A stretch of 64,000 nt of DNA from Candidatus Pantoea varia (GTDB taxonomy: Bacteria > Pseudomonadota > Gammaproteobacteria > Enterobacterales > Enterobacteriaceae): positions 1,116,001 to 1,180,000 of the forward strand of contig NZ_FOVG01000001.1 of assembly GCF_900115075.1 (NCBI RefSeq), written 5' to 3'. Below are positions 8,921-16,548 of this stretch, one piece after another (position 1 is the first letter of the stretch; the number at the start of each line of letters is the position of its first letter). A program made the position numbers and the translations under genes. Under the pieces are notes generated by a model. That model had not been told where the DNA came from and made no database searches. It saw nothing but the letters and a program-made list of their open reading frames with translations.

Positions 8921-8981
8921 GTTGTCGCCTGCGCGGCAACCTGTCAGGATAAGACTTTGCGATGCCCATCAGGAGCGAACC

Positions 8982-11027
8982 ATGAACGCCCGTCAGAATC
9001 CCTTCTTTAGCGTCAGCACATTGCCTTACCAGGCACCGCCCTTTGACCAGATTGAGGAGCAGGATTTCCTGCCTGCGCTGCAGGCGGGCATCAAGGAGAA
9101 GCGTCAGGAGATTGAGGCGATCGCCCTGAACAGCGAAGCGCCCACCTTTCTCAACACCTTTGAGGCGCTGGAGAAAAGTGGCCAACTGCTCAACCGGGTG
9201 AATCTGGTTTTCGGTGCCATGACCTCGGCTCACACCAGCCCCTTGCTGCAGCAGGTGGATGAGGAGGTAGCGCCGCAACTTACCGCGCTCAACGATGACA
9301 TCATGCTAAACCGTCCGCTGTTTTCACGGCTCGATGCGGTCTATTTGCAGCGGGCCAGACTGGATGCCGAATCAAAACGCCTGGTTGAGGTGATCTGGCA
9401 GCGCTTCCAGCTGGCGGGCGCCAATCTGCCGGAGGCGCAGAAGCAGCAGCTTAAAGCGCTGAACCAGGAAGCCGCCCGGCTCAGTACCCGTTTCACCAAT
9501 AAACTGCTGGCCGCCACCAAAGCGGGCGGTCTTGTGGTCGATGATGTGCAGCAGCTGGCGGGGCTGTCACCGGCCGATCTCGCGGTGGCGCAGGCGGAAG
9601 CGCAGGCACGCGGTCTGGAAAAAAGCTGGCTGCTGGTGCTGCAGAACACCACGCAGCAACCCGCGTTGCAGAGCCTGGCCGATCGCGCCACCCGTGAAGC
9701 GCTGTTCAGGGCGGGCGTGACACGCACGGAAAAAGGCGATGAGAATGACACCCGCGAGCTGGTGTTACGACTGGCGCAGGTCAGGGCGGAGCAGGCGCGG
9801 CTGCTGGGATTTGCCAGCTATGCCGAGTGGAAACTACAGGATCAGATGGCAAAAACGCCCAAGGCCGCGCTGGCGTTTATGCATAACATCGTGCCAGCCG
9901 CGCGCGCCCGTGCCGAACGTGAATCGGCGGACATCCAGCAGACTATCGATCAGCAGCAGGGTGATTTTACGTTGCAGGCCTGGGACTGGCGTTTTTATGC
10001 CGAACAGGTGCGGCGCGCCCGCTACGATCTCGATGAGGGCCAGATTAAGCCCTACTTTGAGCTGAATTCGGTGCTGCAGAATGGGGTGTTCTGGGCGGCG
10101 ACGCATCTCTATGGCATCCGTTTTACCGCGCGACAGGATTTGCCGGTTTATCATCCTGACGTGCAGGTCTATGAGATTTTTGATGCGGATGAGACGCCGC
10201 TGGCGCTGTTCTACACCGACTTCTTCAAGCGCGACAGCAAAGGCGGCGGTGCCTGGATGAGTAACTTCGTCAACCAGTCCACGCTGCTCGACAGCAAGCC
10301 GGTGATCTACAACATCTGTAACTACACCAAACCGCCCGCTGGTGAACCGGCGCTGCTGAGCTGGGACGACGTCATCACGATGTTTCATGAGTTTGGCCAC
10401 ACGCTGCACGGGCTGTTTGCCAGCCAGCGCTATCCGAGCCTGTCGGGCACGGAAACCCCCCGCGATTTCGTCGAGTTTCCTTCGCAGATCAATGAGCACT
10501 GGGCCAGCGAGCCAGCGGTGTTCCGCAACTACGCCCGTCACTATCAGACTCATGAGCTGATGCCCGCTGAGCTGCATGAAAAGATTGTCCGGGCCGCAAC
10601 GTTTAACAAAGGCTATGAGATGAGCGAGTTGCTGGCTGCCGCGCTCCTGGATCTGCACTGGCATAGCCTTAATCGTGATTCCGCGCCGCAAAGCGTGGAG
10701 GGATTCGAGCAGCAGGCGTTGCAGAGCGATAATATGGCGCTGACGGCGGTGCCGCCGCGCTATCGGTCCAGCTATTTCCAGCACATCTGGGGCGGCGGCT
10801 ATGCCGCAGGTTATTACGCCTATATCTGGACGCAGATGCTGGCCGACGATGGCTATCAGTGGTTTACGGAACAGGGCGGACTGACGCGTGAAAACGGCGA
10901 CATCTTCCGACAGAAGATTTTGTCGCGGGGGAACAGCAGCGATCTTAAAACATTGTATGAAAGCTGGCGGGGCGCGCCCCCGCAGCTGGAGCCGATGCTG
11001 AAAAATCGCGGTCTGGCGGATTCATAA
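8982..11027 (+). CDS. dcp: Peptidyl-dipeptidase Dcp
   Basis: A 681-aa zinc metallopeptidase of family M3, the same length as E. coli Dcp. It removes dipeptides from peptide C-termini, probably in the cytoplasm since no signal peptide is present. The HEFGH zinc motif lies at residues 469-473, with the third ligand expected shortly downstream near EFPSQINEHW. The ATG at 8982 follows AGGAGCG; the upstream open frame overlaps xdhC and is not used. The gene ends in a strong terminator. Its normal neighbour ydfG lies on the far side of the purine operon. Confidence 0.95.
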   Translation: MNARQNPFFSVSTLPYQAPPFDQIEEQDFLPALQAGIKEKRQEIEAIALNSEAPTFLNTFEALEKSGQLLNRVNLVFGAMTSAHTSPLLQQVDEEVAPQLTALNDDIMLNRPLFSRLDAVYLQRARLDAESKRLVEVIWQRFQLAGANLPEAQKQQLKALNQEAARLSTRFTNKLLAATKAGGLVVDDVQQLAGLSPADLAVAQAEAQARGLEKSWLLVLQNTTQQPALQSLADRATREALFRAGVTRTEKGDENDTRELVLRLAQVRAEQARLLGFASYAEWKLQDQMAKTPKAALAFMHNIVPAARARAERESADIQQTIDQQQGDFTLQAWDWRFYAEQVRRARYDLDEGQIKPYFELNSVLQNGVFWAATHLYGIRFTARQDLPVYHPDVQVYEIFDADETPLALFYTDFFKRDSKGGGAWMSNFVNQSTLLDSKPVIYNICNYTKPPAGEPALLSWDDVITMFHEFGHTLHGLFASQRYPSLSGTETPRDFVEFPSQINEHWASEPAVFRNYARHYQTHELMPAELHEKIVRAATFNKGYEMSELLAAALLDLHWHSLNRDSAPQSVEGFEQQALQSDNMALTAVPPRYRSSYFQHIWGGGYAAGYYAYIWTQMLADDGYQWFTEQGGLTRENGDIFRQKILSRGNSSDLKTLYESWRGAPPQLEPMLKNRGLADS

Positions 11028-11032
11028 CCTAA

Positions 11033-11063
11033 AGGGCTGTCATGCTGACAGCCCTCCTTTTTT
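11033..11063 (+). terminator. Intrinsic terminator after dcp
   Basis: A perfect 10-bp stem (AGGGCTGTCA at 11033-11042, pairing with 11046-11055) with a TGC loop is followed by CC and six T residues. It separates dcp from convergent hpxO. Confidence 0.9.
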
Positions 11064-11066
11064 GCG

Positions 11067-12224
11067 TCAGCCCAGCGGGCCACCTTCAATGGTTTCGCAC
11101 ATTCCGGCCAGCACCCGCTCACCGGTTTCGTTTTTCAGTGACTGATACCACTCCGCCGTGACCGCCGGGTCGCGAGCATGGGTGACATCACAGCGTTTGC
11201 GCGCTTTCAGCACCAGATCTTTTACCCGCTCAACGCGGCGTGCCTGATAGCGTAGCAGCGCATCTTCGATGCCCAGCGAATGGGACGCCAGCGTGGCGGC
11301 CAGCACCACGGCATCTTCCATCGCCGCGCAGCCGCCCTGACCAATGTCGGGCGTGGTGCTGTGAGCCGCATCACCCAGCAGGGCAACGCGTCCTTTGACA
11401 AAGCGGCTGAACGGTTCGATGTCGTGAATCTCTACCCGGTTGGTGGTGTCGGGATTAATCGCCGCGATCAGCCGCTGCACCGGCTCCGCCCAGCCCTGGA
11501 AATAGCCGGTTAAGTCCGCTTTCACGGTACTGCGATCCTGCGGCAGTCCCTTCGGAAGCGGCACATCAAAGAAGAAGTAGAACCGATTGCCGCTGACCGG
11601 CATCAGTGACACGCGCTTGCCGTCACCGACAAACGTGGTCCACTGGTCGGCGGGCGCAATGCGCTCGTCAATGGTGACCAGACCATTCCAGTTAACGTAA
11701 CCGGCGTAACGGCGCTCCAGCTTCTCTTCCAGCACATACTCGCGGATCACCGAATGGGTGCCATCCGCAGCAATCAGAAAATCACCGCTGGCCTGACTGT
11801 TATCGGAGAACGTGGCGATCACGCCGTCTGCGGTCTCTTCGACCTGGATCACCCGCTTACCAAACTGCACCCGTTCACGGCCAAAGGTATCAATCAGCAT
11901 CGCCTGCAGCTCTGCGCGCGCCACCGGACAGGGATATTCGCCAACCTGTTTCACCATCGGCTCCATGCTGAAGCGGGTCAGGGGGGCGCCGGTCGCGCCG
12001 TCGTGATAGGCCATAAAGGCCATATTGCCGCCCAGTTCGCGCAGTGCGGTTTTCATTCCCAGCGCATTCAGGCATTTAACCCCGTTGGGCCAGATGGAAA
12101 TCGCTGCGCCGACGGGCTTCATTTCCTGAACGGCTTCGTAGACTTCCACGTCAATTCCGGCTTTTTCCAGCGCAATGGCGCTGCTCATTCCGCCAATACC
12201 GCCACCAATCACGATTGCTTTCAT
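11067..12224 (-). CDS. hpxO: FAD-dependent urate hydroxylase HpxO
   Basis: A 385-aa flavin monooxygenase that converts urate to 5-hydroxyisourate with NADH and oxygen. It shows the FAD-binding GGGIGG at residues 7-12, the MPVSGNRFYFFFDVPLPKG strand, and GDAAHSTTPDIGQGG near residue 288. From memory the sequence tracks Klebsiella HpxO over its whole length, including the start and the GPLG C-terminus. The start at 12224 has AGGAGAG six bases upstream; a start 18 codons earlier is less likely. It continues the pathway begun by guaD-xdhABC, convergent with dcp and transcribed from its own sigma-54-type promoter. Confidence 0.95.
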   Translation of the reverse strand: MKAIVIGGGIGGMSSAIALEKAGIDVEVYEAVQEMKPVGAAISIWPNGVKCLNALGMKTALRELGGNMAFMAYHDGATGAPLTRFSMEPMVKQVGEYPCPVARAELQAMLIDTFGRERVQFGKRVIQVEETADGVIATFSDNSQASGDFLIAADGTHSVIREYVLEEKLERRYAGYVNWNGLVTIDERIAPADQWTTFVGDGKRVSLMPVSGNRFYFFFDVPLPKGLPQDRSTVKADLTGYFQGWAEPVQRLIAAINPDTTNRVEIHDIEPFSRFVKGRVALLGDAAHSTTPDIGQGGCAAMEDAVVLAATLASHSLGIEDALLRYQARRVERVKDLVLKARKRCDVTHARDPAVTAEWYQSLKNETGERVLAGMCETIEGGPLG

Positions 12225-12253
12225 AATGCTCTCCTGTCTGCATATCCTGTTCC

Positions 12254-12269
12254 TGCAACTTTTGTACCA
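12254..12269 (-). promoter_or_regulatory. Sigma-54 promoter of hpxO
   Basis: Read on the minus strand, the site is TGGTACAAAAGTTGCA. It fits the degenerate consensus TGGYACR-N4-TTGCW at every position and the strict one at 10 of 12. The start would fall near 12243, leaving a leader of about 19 bases with the ribosome site. This is the second RpoN-type promoter on this pathway. Confidence 0.75.
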
Positions 12270-12367
12270 GCGAGGCACATAACGGGAGAGTTAGGGTTAA
12301 AATCAATAAAATCATAGAATTGGAGGGTGTTGATTATACTTCTGCCCACGTCAGGTTTCGGAAGTAA

Positions 12368-12384
12368 TGCACTTAAATGTGGCA
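12368..12384. promoter_or_regulatory. NtrC-like site upstream of hpxO (candidate)
   Basis: TGCACT-TAAAT-GTGGCA matches 10 of 12 NtrC consensus positions and lies about 125-140 bases upstream of the predicted hpxO start, an ordinary enhancer distance. Confidence 0.45.
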
Positions 12385-12810
12385 AATCCACGCGCTAAAA
12401 GGGTGCGGAAGCGAATTAGCTGCATCTTTCGTTTCATGATTTAAGTCATTAATGATGAACTGTTTCAGGGCCAGTGATCCGTCAGAGGGCGCTTTCAAAC
12501 CCCTGTGCGTCTCACCCGGTTTCTTACGTTAAAAGTTATAAAGTAAATTACCGTTTCGCTTTAATATAATTCCTGACAAATAATAAAACATTTACATAAC
12601 AACTGGCGCGAATATTGTCCGAAGAATTCTCGTTATATTCAACAGAGGGTTAGACTGACACAGTTACACACACCTGTTAATAAAAAACGCAAATTCATAA
12701 TCAGACACAACTGTGACCGTTTTATCACCGGGCGTAATCATTAGAGAAACTGGCGAAGGCGCAGCGGAAGGGGCTTTTAGGATATTGCTCAAACGTTTCC
12801 ACCGCGATCG

Positions 12811-12826
12811 CGTGATATAGATCACT
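12811..12826. promoter_or_regulatory. CRP/FNR-like site before the glycosyltransferase gene
   Basis: CGTGA-TATAGA-TCACT matches 8 of 10 core CRP positions, and its inner TGAT-N4-ATCA also fits an FNR core. It lies 30 bases before the ATG, where a bound protein could repress or activate. The rest of 12225-12855 holds the hpxO control sites and otherwise AT-rich sequence with no gene I can see. Confidence 0.45.
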
Positions 12827-12855
12827 CTGGACATAAAGGACTCTGGAAAACGATC

Positions 12856-14037
12856 ATGAAAATTGGAATCACAAATAACCAGTATCCGGAGCAACGTAAT
12901 ATCTTAGTTAATCCGGATAACCAATATATCAATCTGAAAAAGAGCAATCTGTTCTACTTTATTAATCCGTTACGGACCCGATTGCTTAAAAAGAATAAAA
13001 CCTTTGTCTTTCAGCCTGTCCCTTTTTCAGGGGCATCACGGGCTGACATCCTGCATCTGTTTAACGAAGTGGCGATCACCCAGCAGAAGTGGGTTGCGTC
13101 GTTCGAAACAGAGCTGCCGCGTGTGCTGCCGGTGGCGGGTGTCGCCAAGCAGGATAACCCTGAGCTGAAACGCCTGATCCCTTATCTGTTAAAAGATAAC
13201 TGCCTGGGGCTGATTGCTATCTCAGACGCCACGCTGAACATTCAGATGAAACTGTTCAAACCGGATATCGCCCAGCAAATCCGCCGTAAAACCCTGGTGC
13301 TGCATCCGCCCCAGAAGCTGTTCGTTCAGCATAAAGCCCCGCGCCAGTCGGGTGTGCTGAAACTGATTTTTGCCGGTAACGAGTTCTACCGTAAAGGCGG
13401 GGCCGAAGTGGTGCTGGCGATCAGCGAGCTGATTGAAGAGCGCAAAGTAGACGAGTCGCAGCTGGATGTGCAGCTGATTGGCGATCTCGCCAAGCGTCGT
13501 AACGTGGCTCATCGCCAGTTCCAGGATGATGACGCTTTTTATACGGACATTGAGAACCGCATCAAACGCTATCGCTGCTTTACGCATCATTCACAGATGG
13601 AAAACAGTGCGCTGCTGCAGCTGTTCCGCCAGAGCGATGCCGGACTGTTACCGACCTGGCAGGAGACCTACGGTTTCTCGGTGCTGGAAATGCAGGCTAG
13701 CGGCTGCCCGGTGATCACCAGCAACGTTCGCGCATTGCCAGAGATCAATCCTGCCAGCGCGGGCTGGGTGATTGCGAGTCCGCTGAACGCTGACCGTGAA
13801 TACAGCATTACCTCGGCAGAGCTGAAAACGCAGCTGCGCCAGTCGCTGGTGGAGGGGCTGAAATCCACGATCCTCGCCATCATCGAACGTCCTGAGATGT
13901 TACAGGAGAAAGGTGAGGCGGCGATTCTGCGCATCAAAGAGCAGCATGATACCGATCGTTATATTGCCCGTCTTAACGATATCTACAGCCGTGGCGTGGT
14001 AAATGTCACTCAACATCCCCCTGTTGTCTCAATTTGA
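12856..14037 (+). CDS. GT4-like (family 1) glycosyltransferase
   Basis: A 393-aa GT-B-fold protein without a signal peptide. The C-terminal half has the retaining GT4 signature: KLIFAGNEFYRKGGAEVV for the donor domain entry, then GLLPTWQETYGFSVLEMQASGCPVI near residue 260 with the E-x7-E-type loop. It should move a sugar from a nucleotide donor to an unknown acceptor in the cytoplasm. It stands alone, not in a polysaccharide cluster, between hpxO and a small exported protein. A CRP-like site lies just upstream. Family is confident; acceptor and pathway are unknown. Confidence 0.8.
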   Translation: MKIGITNNQYPEQRNILVNPDNQYINLKKSNLFYFINPLRTRLLKKNKTFVFQPVPFSGASRADILHLFNEVAITQQKWVASFETELPRVLPVAGVAKQDNPELKRLIPYLLKDNCLGLIAISDATLNIQMKLFKPDIAQQIRRKTLVLHPPQKLFVQHKAPRQSGVLKLIFAGNEFYRKGGAEVVLAISELIEERKVDESQLDVQLIGDLAKRRNVAHRQFQDDDAFYTDIENRIKRYRCFTHHSQMENSALLQLFRQSDAGLLPTWQETYGFSVLEMQASGCPVITSNVRALPEINPASAGWVIASPLNADREYSITSAELKTQLRQSLVEGLKSTILAIIERPEMLQEKGEAAILRIKEQHDTDRYIARLNDIYSRGVVNVTQHPPVVSI

Positions 14038-14105
14038 TTAGATTTCTCTGACGGGGCGCGCCAGACTGGCCATACTTATGTGCTGCGTCCCACTGGAGAA
14101 ATGTT

Positions 14106-14351
14106 ATGAAAATTATCCTCACGCTGCTGCTGTCCGGATTACTGGGCAGCAGCGCTTTTGCCCAGCCCGCATCGCTTTTTCCGGCCCGCGCGCCACTGGC
14201 CCAGCTGACGCCTGTTGCGGCACGCTGCGATCTCTCTGCCTGCCAGACCAACTGCTACACAGAACAATCCCACTGCAACACCCGGGACAACGGGGCCTGC
14301 AGTTCACAGGCTCAGATGTGCGTGCAGGCCTGTGCCAGCCAATGTAAATAA
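14106..14351 (+). CDS. Small cysteine-rich exported protein (unknown)
   Basis: An 81-aa protein with a clear signal peptide (cleavage after AFA, residue 19) and a mature part of about 60 residues. Eight cysteines lie in the last 42 residues, spaced as in a disulfide-bonded or metal-binding module (C-x4-C-x3-C-x6-C-x7-C-x6-C-x3-C-x3-C). I do not recognise the family. It lies 31 bases ahead of ampC on the same strand, close enough for co-transcription. A periplasmic DsbA-like protein is encoded elsewhere in the window, but no link is shown. The even cysteine count favours disulfides. Confidence 0.7.
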   Translation: MKIILTLLLSGLLGSSAFAQPASLFPARAPLAQLTPVAARCDLSACQTNCYTEQSHCNTRDNGACSSQAQMCVQACASQCK

Positions 14352-14382
14352 TTCGATTCAGTGAAGAAACCCTTTGTTGCCA

Positions 14383-15537
14383 ATGAAAAAGTCTTTGTTT
14401 TGCCTTGCGTTATTGTCTCTTTCTGCCAGCTGTGTTGCCGCCGATCTCTCCTCACAGCAGGTCACTTCTCTGGTTAAAGCCGCGATCGAACCGCTGATGG
14501 AGCAGCAGGAGATCCCTGGCATGTCGGTGGCGGTGCTTTATAAAGGCCGGGTGCAGTTTGTGAACTTCGGCGTGGCCGATCTCGGGTCCGGCCGCCGGGT
14601 CACGGAAAACACGCTGTTTGAGCTGGGTTCGGTGAGTAAAACCTTTACCGGCACGCTGGCCGGGATCATGATCCGCAACGGCGAAATACGCCTTAACGAT
14701 CCGGTACAGAAATACTGGCCGCAGCTGACCGGTGAGCAGTGGCGTCCGGTGCGAATGCTGCATCTGGCGACCTACACCGCGGGCGGCCTGCCTTTACAGC
14801 TGCCGGATGAGGTCACCGATCAGGCTTCGCTGCTCAGCTTCTATCAGAACTGGCAACCCGAGGCCGCGCCGGGCACGCTGCGTCAGTACTCGAACGCCAG
14901 TATCGGTCTGTTTGGCTCGCTGATGGTGAAGGGCGATTATGAGCAGGCGATGGAGCGAAATGTGTTTCAACCGCTGCGGCTGACGCGCACCTATATCACC
15001 GTGCCGCCATCAATGATGCCGGATTACGCCTGGGGCTATAAAAATGGTCAGCCGGTTCGGGTTTCTCCCGGCATGCTGGATGCCGAAGCGTACGGCGTTA
15101 AATCCACCGCGCGTGACATGCTTACCTTTATGCAGGCCAACGTCGATCCCAACCGCTTATCCTCGGGCAATACCGTACTGCGCAATGCCATTCGCACTGC
15201 GCAGTCGCGCTATTTCAGGGTCGGGAGTTTCTATCAGGGGCTGGGCTGGGAGATCTACGACTGGCCTGCTACTGCTGATACGGTAATCAGCGACAGTGAC
15301 AATGGTGTGGCGCTAAAACCGCGTCCGGCGACCCTGATCCATCCGGTCGGGCCGTCGCAGAGCGCCAGCTGGGTGCATAAAACCGGCGCTACCAACGGAT
15401 TTGGTGCCTATATCGCCTTTATTCCTGAGCAGAGCAGCGGCATCGTGATCCTCGCCAATAAGAATTACCCCAACCCGCTGCGCATCAGGGCAGCATGGCA
15501 GATTCTGCAGGCATTACAGCAGGGTGCGCCTGAATAA
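14383..15537 (+). CDS. ampC: Class C (AmpC-type) beta-lactamase
   Basis: A 384-aa periplasmic serine beta-lactamase. It has a signal peptide ending near SCVAA and the three class C motifs: S83-V-S-K with the acylated serine, Y169-S-N, and K333-T-G. Length is typical (about 380 aa). It should hydrolyse cephalosporins. The ATG at 14383 is chosen because it begins the signal peptide; a TTG three codons upstream is an alternative, and the ribosome site is weak. No divergent ampR gene is present, so the usual inducible arrangement is absent here. Confidence 0.93.
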   Translation: MKKSLFCLALLSLSASCVAADLSSQQVTSLVKAAIEPLMEQQEIPGMSVAVLYKGRVQFVNFGVADLGSGRRVTENTLFELGSVSKTFTGTLAGIMIRNGEIRLNDPVQKYWPQLTGEQWRPVRMLHLATYTAGGLPLQLPDEVTDQASLLSFYQNWQPEAAPGTLRQYSNASIGLFGSLMVKGDYEQAMERNVFQPLRLTRTYITVPPSMMPDYAWGYKNGQPVRVSPGMLDAEAYGVKSTARDMLTFMQANVDPNRLSSGNTVLRNAIRTAQSRYFRVGSFYQGLGWEIYDWPATADTVISDSDNGVALKPRPATLIHPVGPSQSASWVHKTGATNGFGAYIAFIPEQSSGIVILANKNYPNPLRIRAAWQILQALQQGAPE

Positions 15538-15579
15538 CCCCCATCACGCCTGCTCATTACCGGGCAGGCTGGCACCTTC

Positions 15580-15614
15580 TGTTCATTTGCGCTAAAATAA
15601 AAATCAAATGAACA
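15580..15614. promoter_or_regulatory. Perfect inverted repeat, likely autoregulatory operator of the Xre/RES module
   Basis: TGTTCATTTG (15580-15589) and its exact reverse complement (15605-15614) flank a 15-base AT-rich spacer that could hold the -10 element. The right arm abuts the ribosome site of the antitoxin gene. Antitoxins of this class usually bind such repeats to repress their own operon. Confidence 0.75.
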
Positions 15615-15625
15615 GGAGGGCTGCT

Positions 15626-16078
15626 ATGTCCATCGCCATCTATACACCCACTCAGCATCGTCGCGACACGTCGCTGCTGCATGCCCTGAATCTGCCGGAA
15701 ACACTGCCCGATGCTCACCAGCGTATTGCGGTGGGGTTCAGCAGCGGCGTGCTCAAACGTACGGCGTCATTGTCCACCTTTGACGAGGGCTGGTTATGCC
15801 GTCTGGCGGGCATCGATCGCACCACCTACAACCGTAAAGTGAAAGATCCGGAGCAGACTTTTTCGCCCGATCAGAGCGGACGCATTTATATGCTGATCCG
15901 CGTTCTCTCTGCTGCCAGCAAACTGTTTCGCGACGACAGAGAGCGTCTGGTGCAGTGGCTGGAAACGCCCGCCAAAGCGCTGGGCGGTAAAAAACCCGCG
16001 GAGATGACTACCACGGTGGCGGGTGCAGAAGCAGTGATTAACCTGATTGGTCAGCTTGAGCATGGCGTGATCACCTGA
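15626..16078 (+). CDS. Xre/MbcA/ParS-type antitoxin
   Basis: A 150-aa antitoxin with an N-terminal Xre-like helix-turn-helix region (GWLCRLAGIDRTTYNRKVKDP near residue 60) and a C-terminal MbcA/ParS/Xre domain. That domain has the expected IRVLSAASKLFRDDRERLVQWLETP and a short tail that would plug the toxin. The ATG at 15626 has AGGAGGG five bases upstream and is preferred to 15608, which has none. Its stop overlaps the RES toxin start by one base. It should neutralise the toxin and repress through the inverted repeat upstream. Confidence 0.88.
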   Translation: MSIAIYTPTQHRRDTSLLHALNLPETLPDAHQRIAVGFSSGVLKRTASLSTFDEGWLCRLAGIDRTTYNRKVKDPEQTFSPDQSGRIYMLIRVLSAASKLFRDDRERLVQWLETPAKALGGKKPAEMTTTVAGAEAVINLIGQLEHGVIT

Positions 16079-16548
16079 TGGCGGTGCCTTTCTTTCGCCT
16101 GGTGAAAAGCGAATATGCGATGACCGCGTTTGATGGTTTTGGTGCCCGCACCTATGGCGGGCGCTGGAATTCTGTCGGAACGGTCTGTGTCTATATGGGA
16201 TCGAGCCGGGCGCTCTGTGTGCTGGAGGCGCTGGTGCATCTCACCATTCAGGATCTGGCACACGACTATTCGATGCTGGCGATTAGCGTCCCTGACTCGC
16301 TGATCACCGAGCTGTCGCTGGCGGCGTTACCGGATGACTGGCAGGCGGATCCTGCGCCCGGGTCCACCCGGCAGATCGGCGACGACTGGCTCGCCAGCCC
16401 GGACAACGGCCTGGTGCTGAAAGTGCCGAGCACGCTGACCGGTGAATGGAATGCGCTGTTCAATCCCCGGCATCCGGCAGCGGCGGGCATCATCAATAAG
16501 GTCGTGGTGGAGCCGTTTTTCTTCGACCCGCGCTTCCGGCTTCAGTAG
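16078..16548 (+). CDS. RES-domain toxin (NAD-degrading)
   Basis: A 156-aa RES toxin, the usual size. Family members break down cellular NAD+ and stop growth. The conserved Arg is in YGGRWNSVG, the Glu in CVLEALVHL, and the Ser in VPSTL near residue 121, so the residues that name the family appear intact. The start overlaps the antitoxin stop (TGATG). Its last 56 bases overlap the 3' end of the convergent GH15 gene, which may be recent juxtaposition or antisense interference. Confidence 0.9.
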   Translation: MAVPFFRLVKSEYAMTAFDGFGARTYGGRWNSVGTVCVYMGSSRALCVLEALVHLTIQDLAHDYSMLAISVPDSLITELSLAALPDDWQADPAPGSTRQIGDDWLASPDNGLVLKVPSTLTGEWNALFNPRHPAAAGIINKVVVEPFFFDPRFRLQ

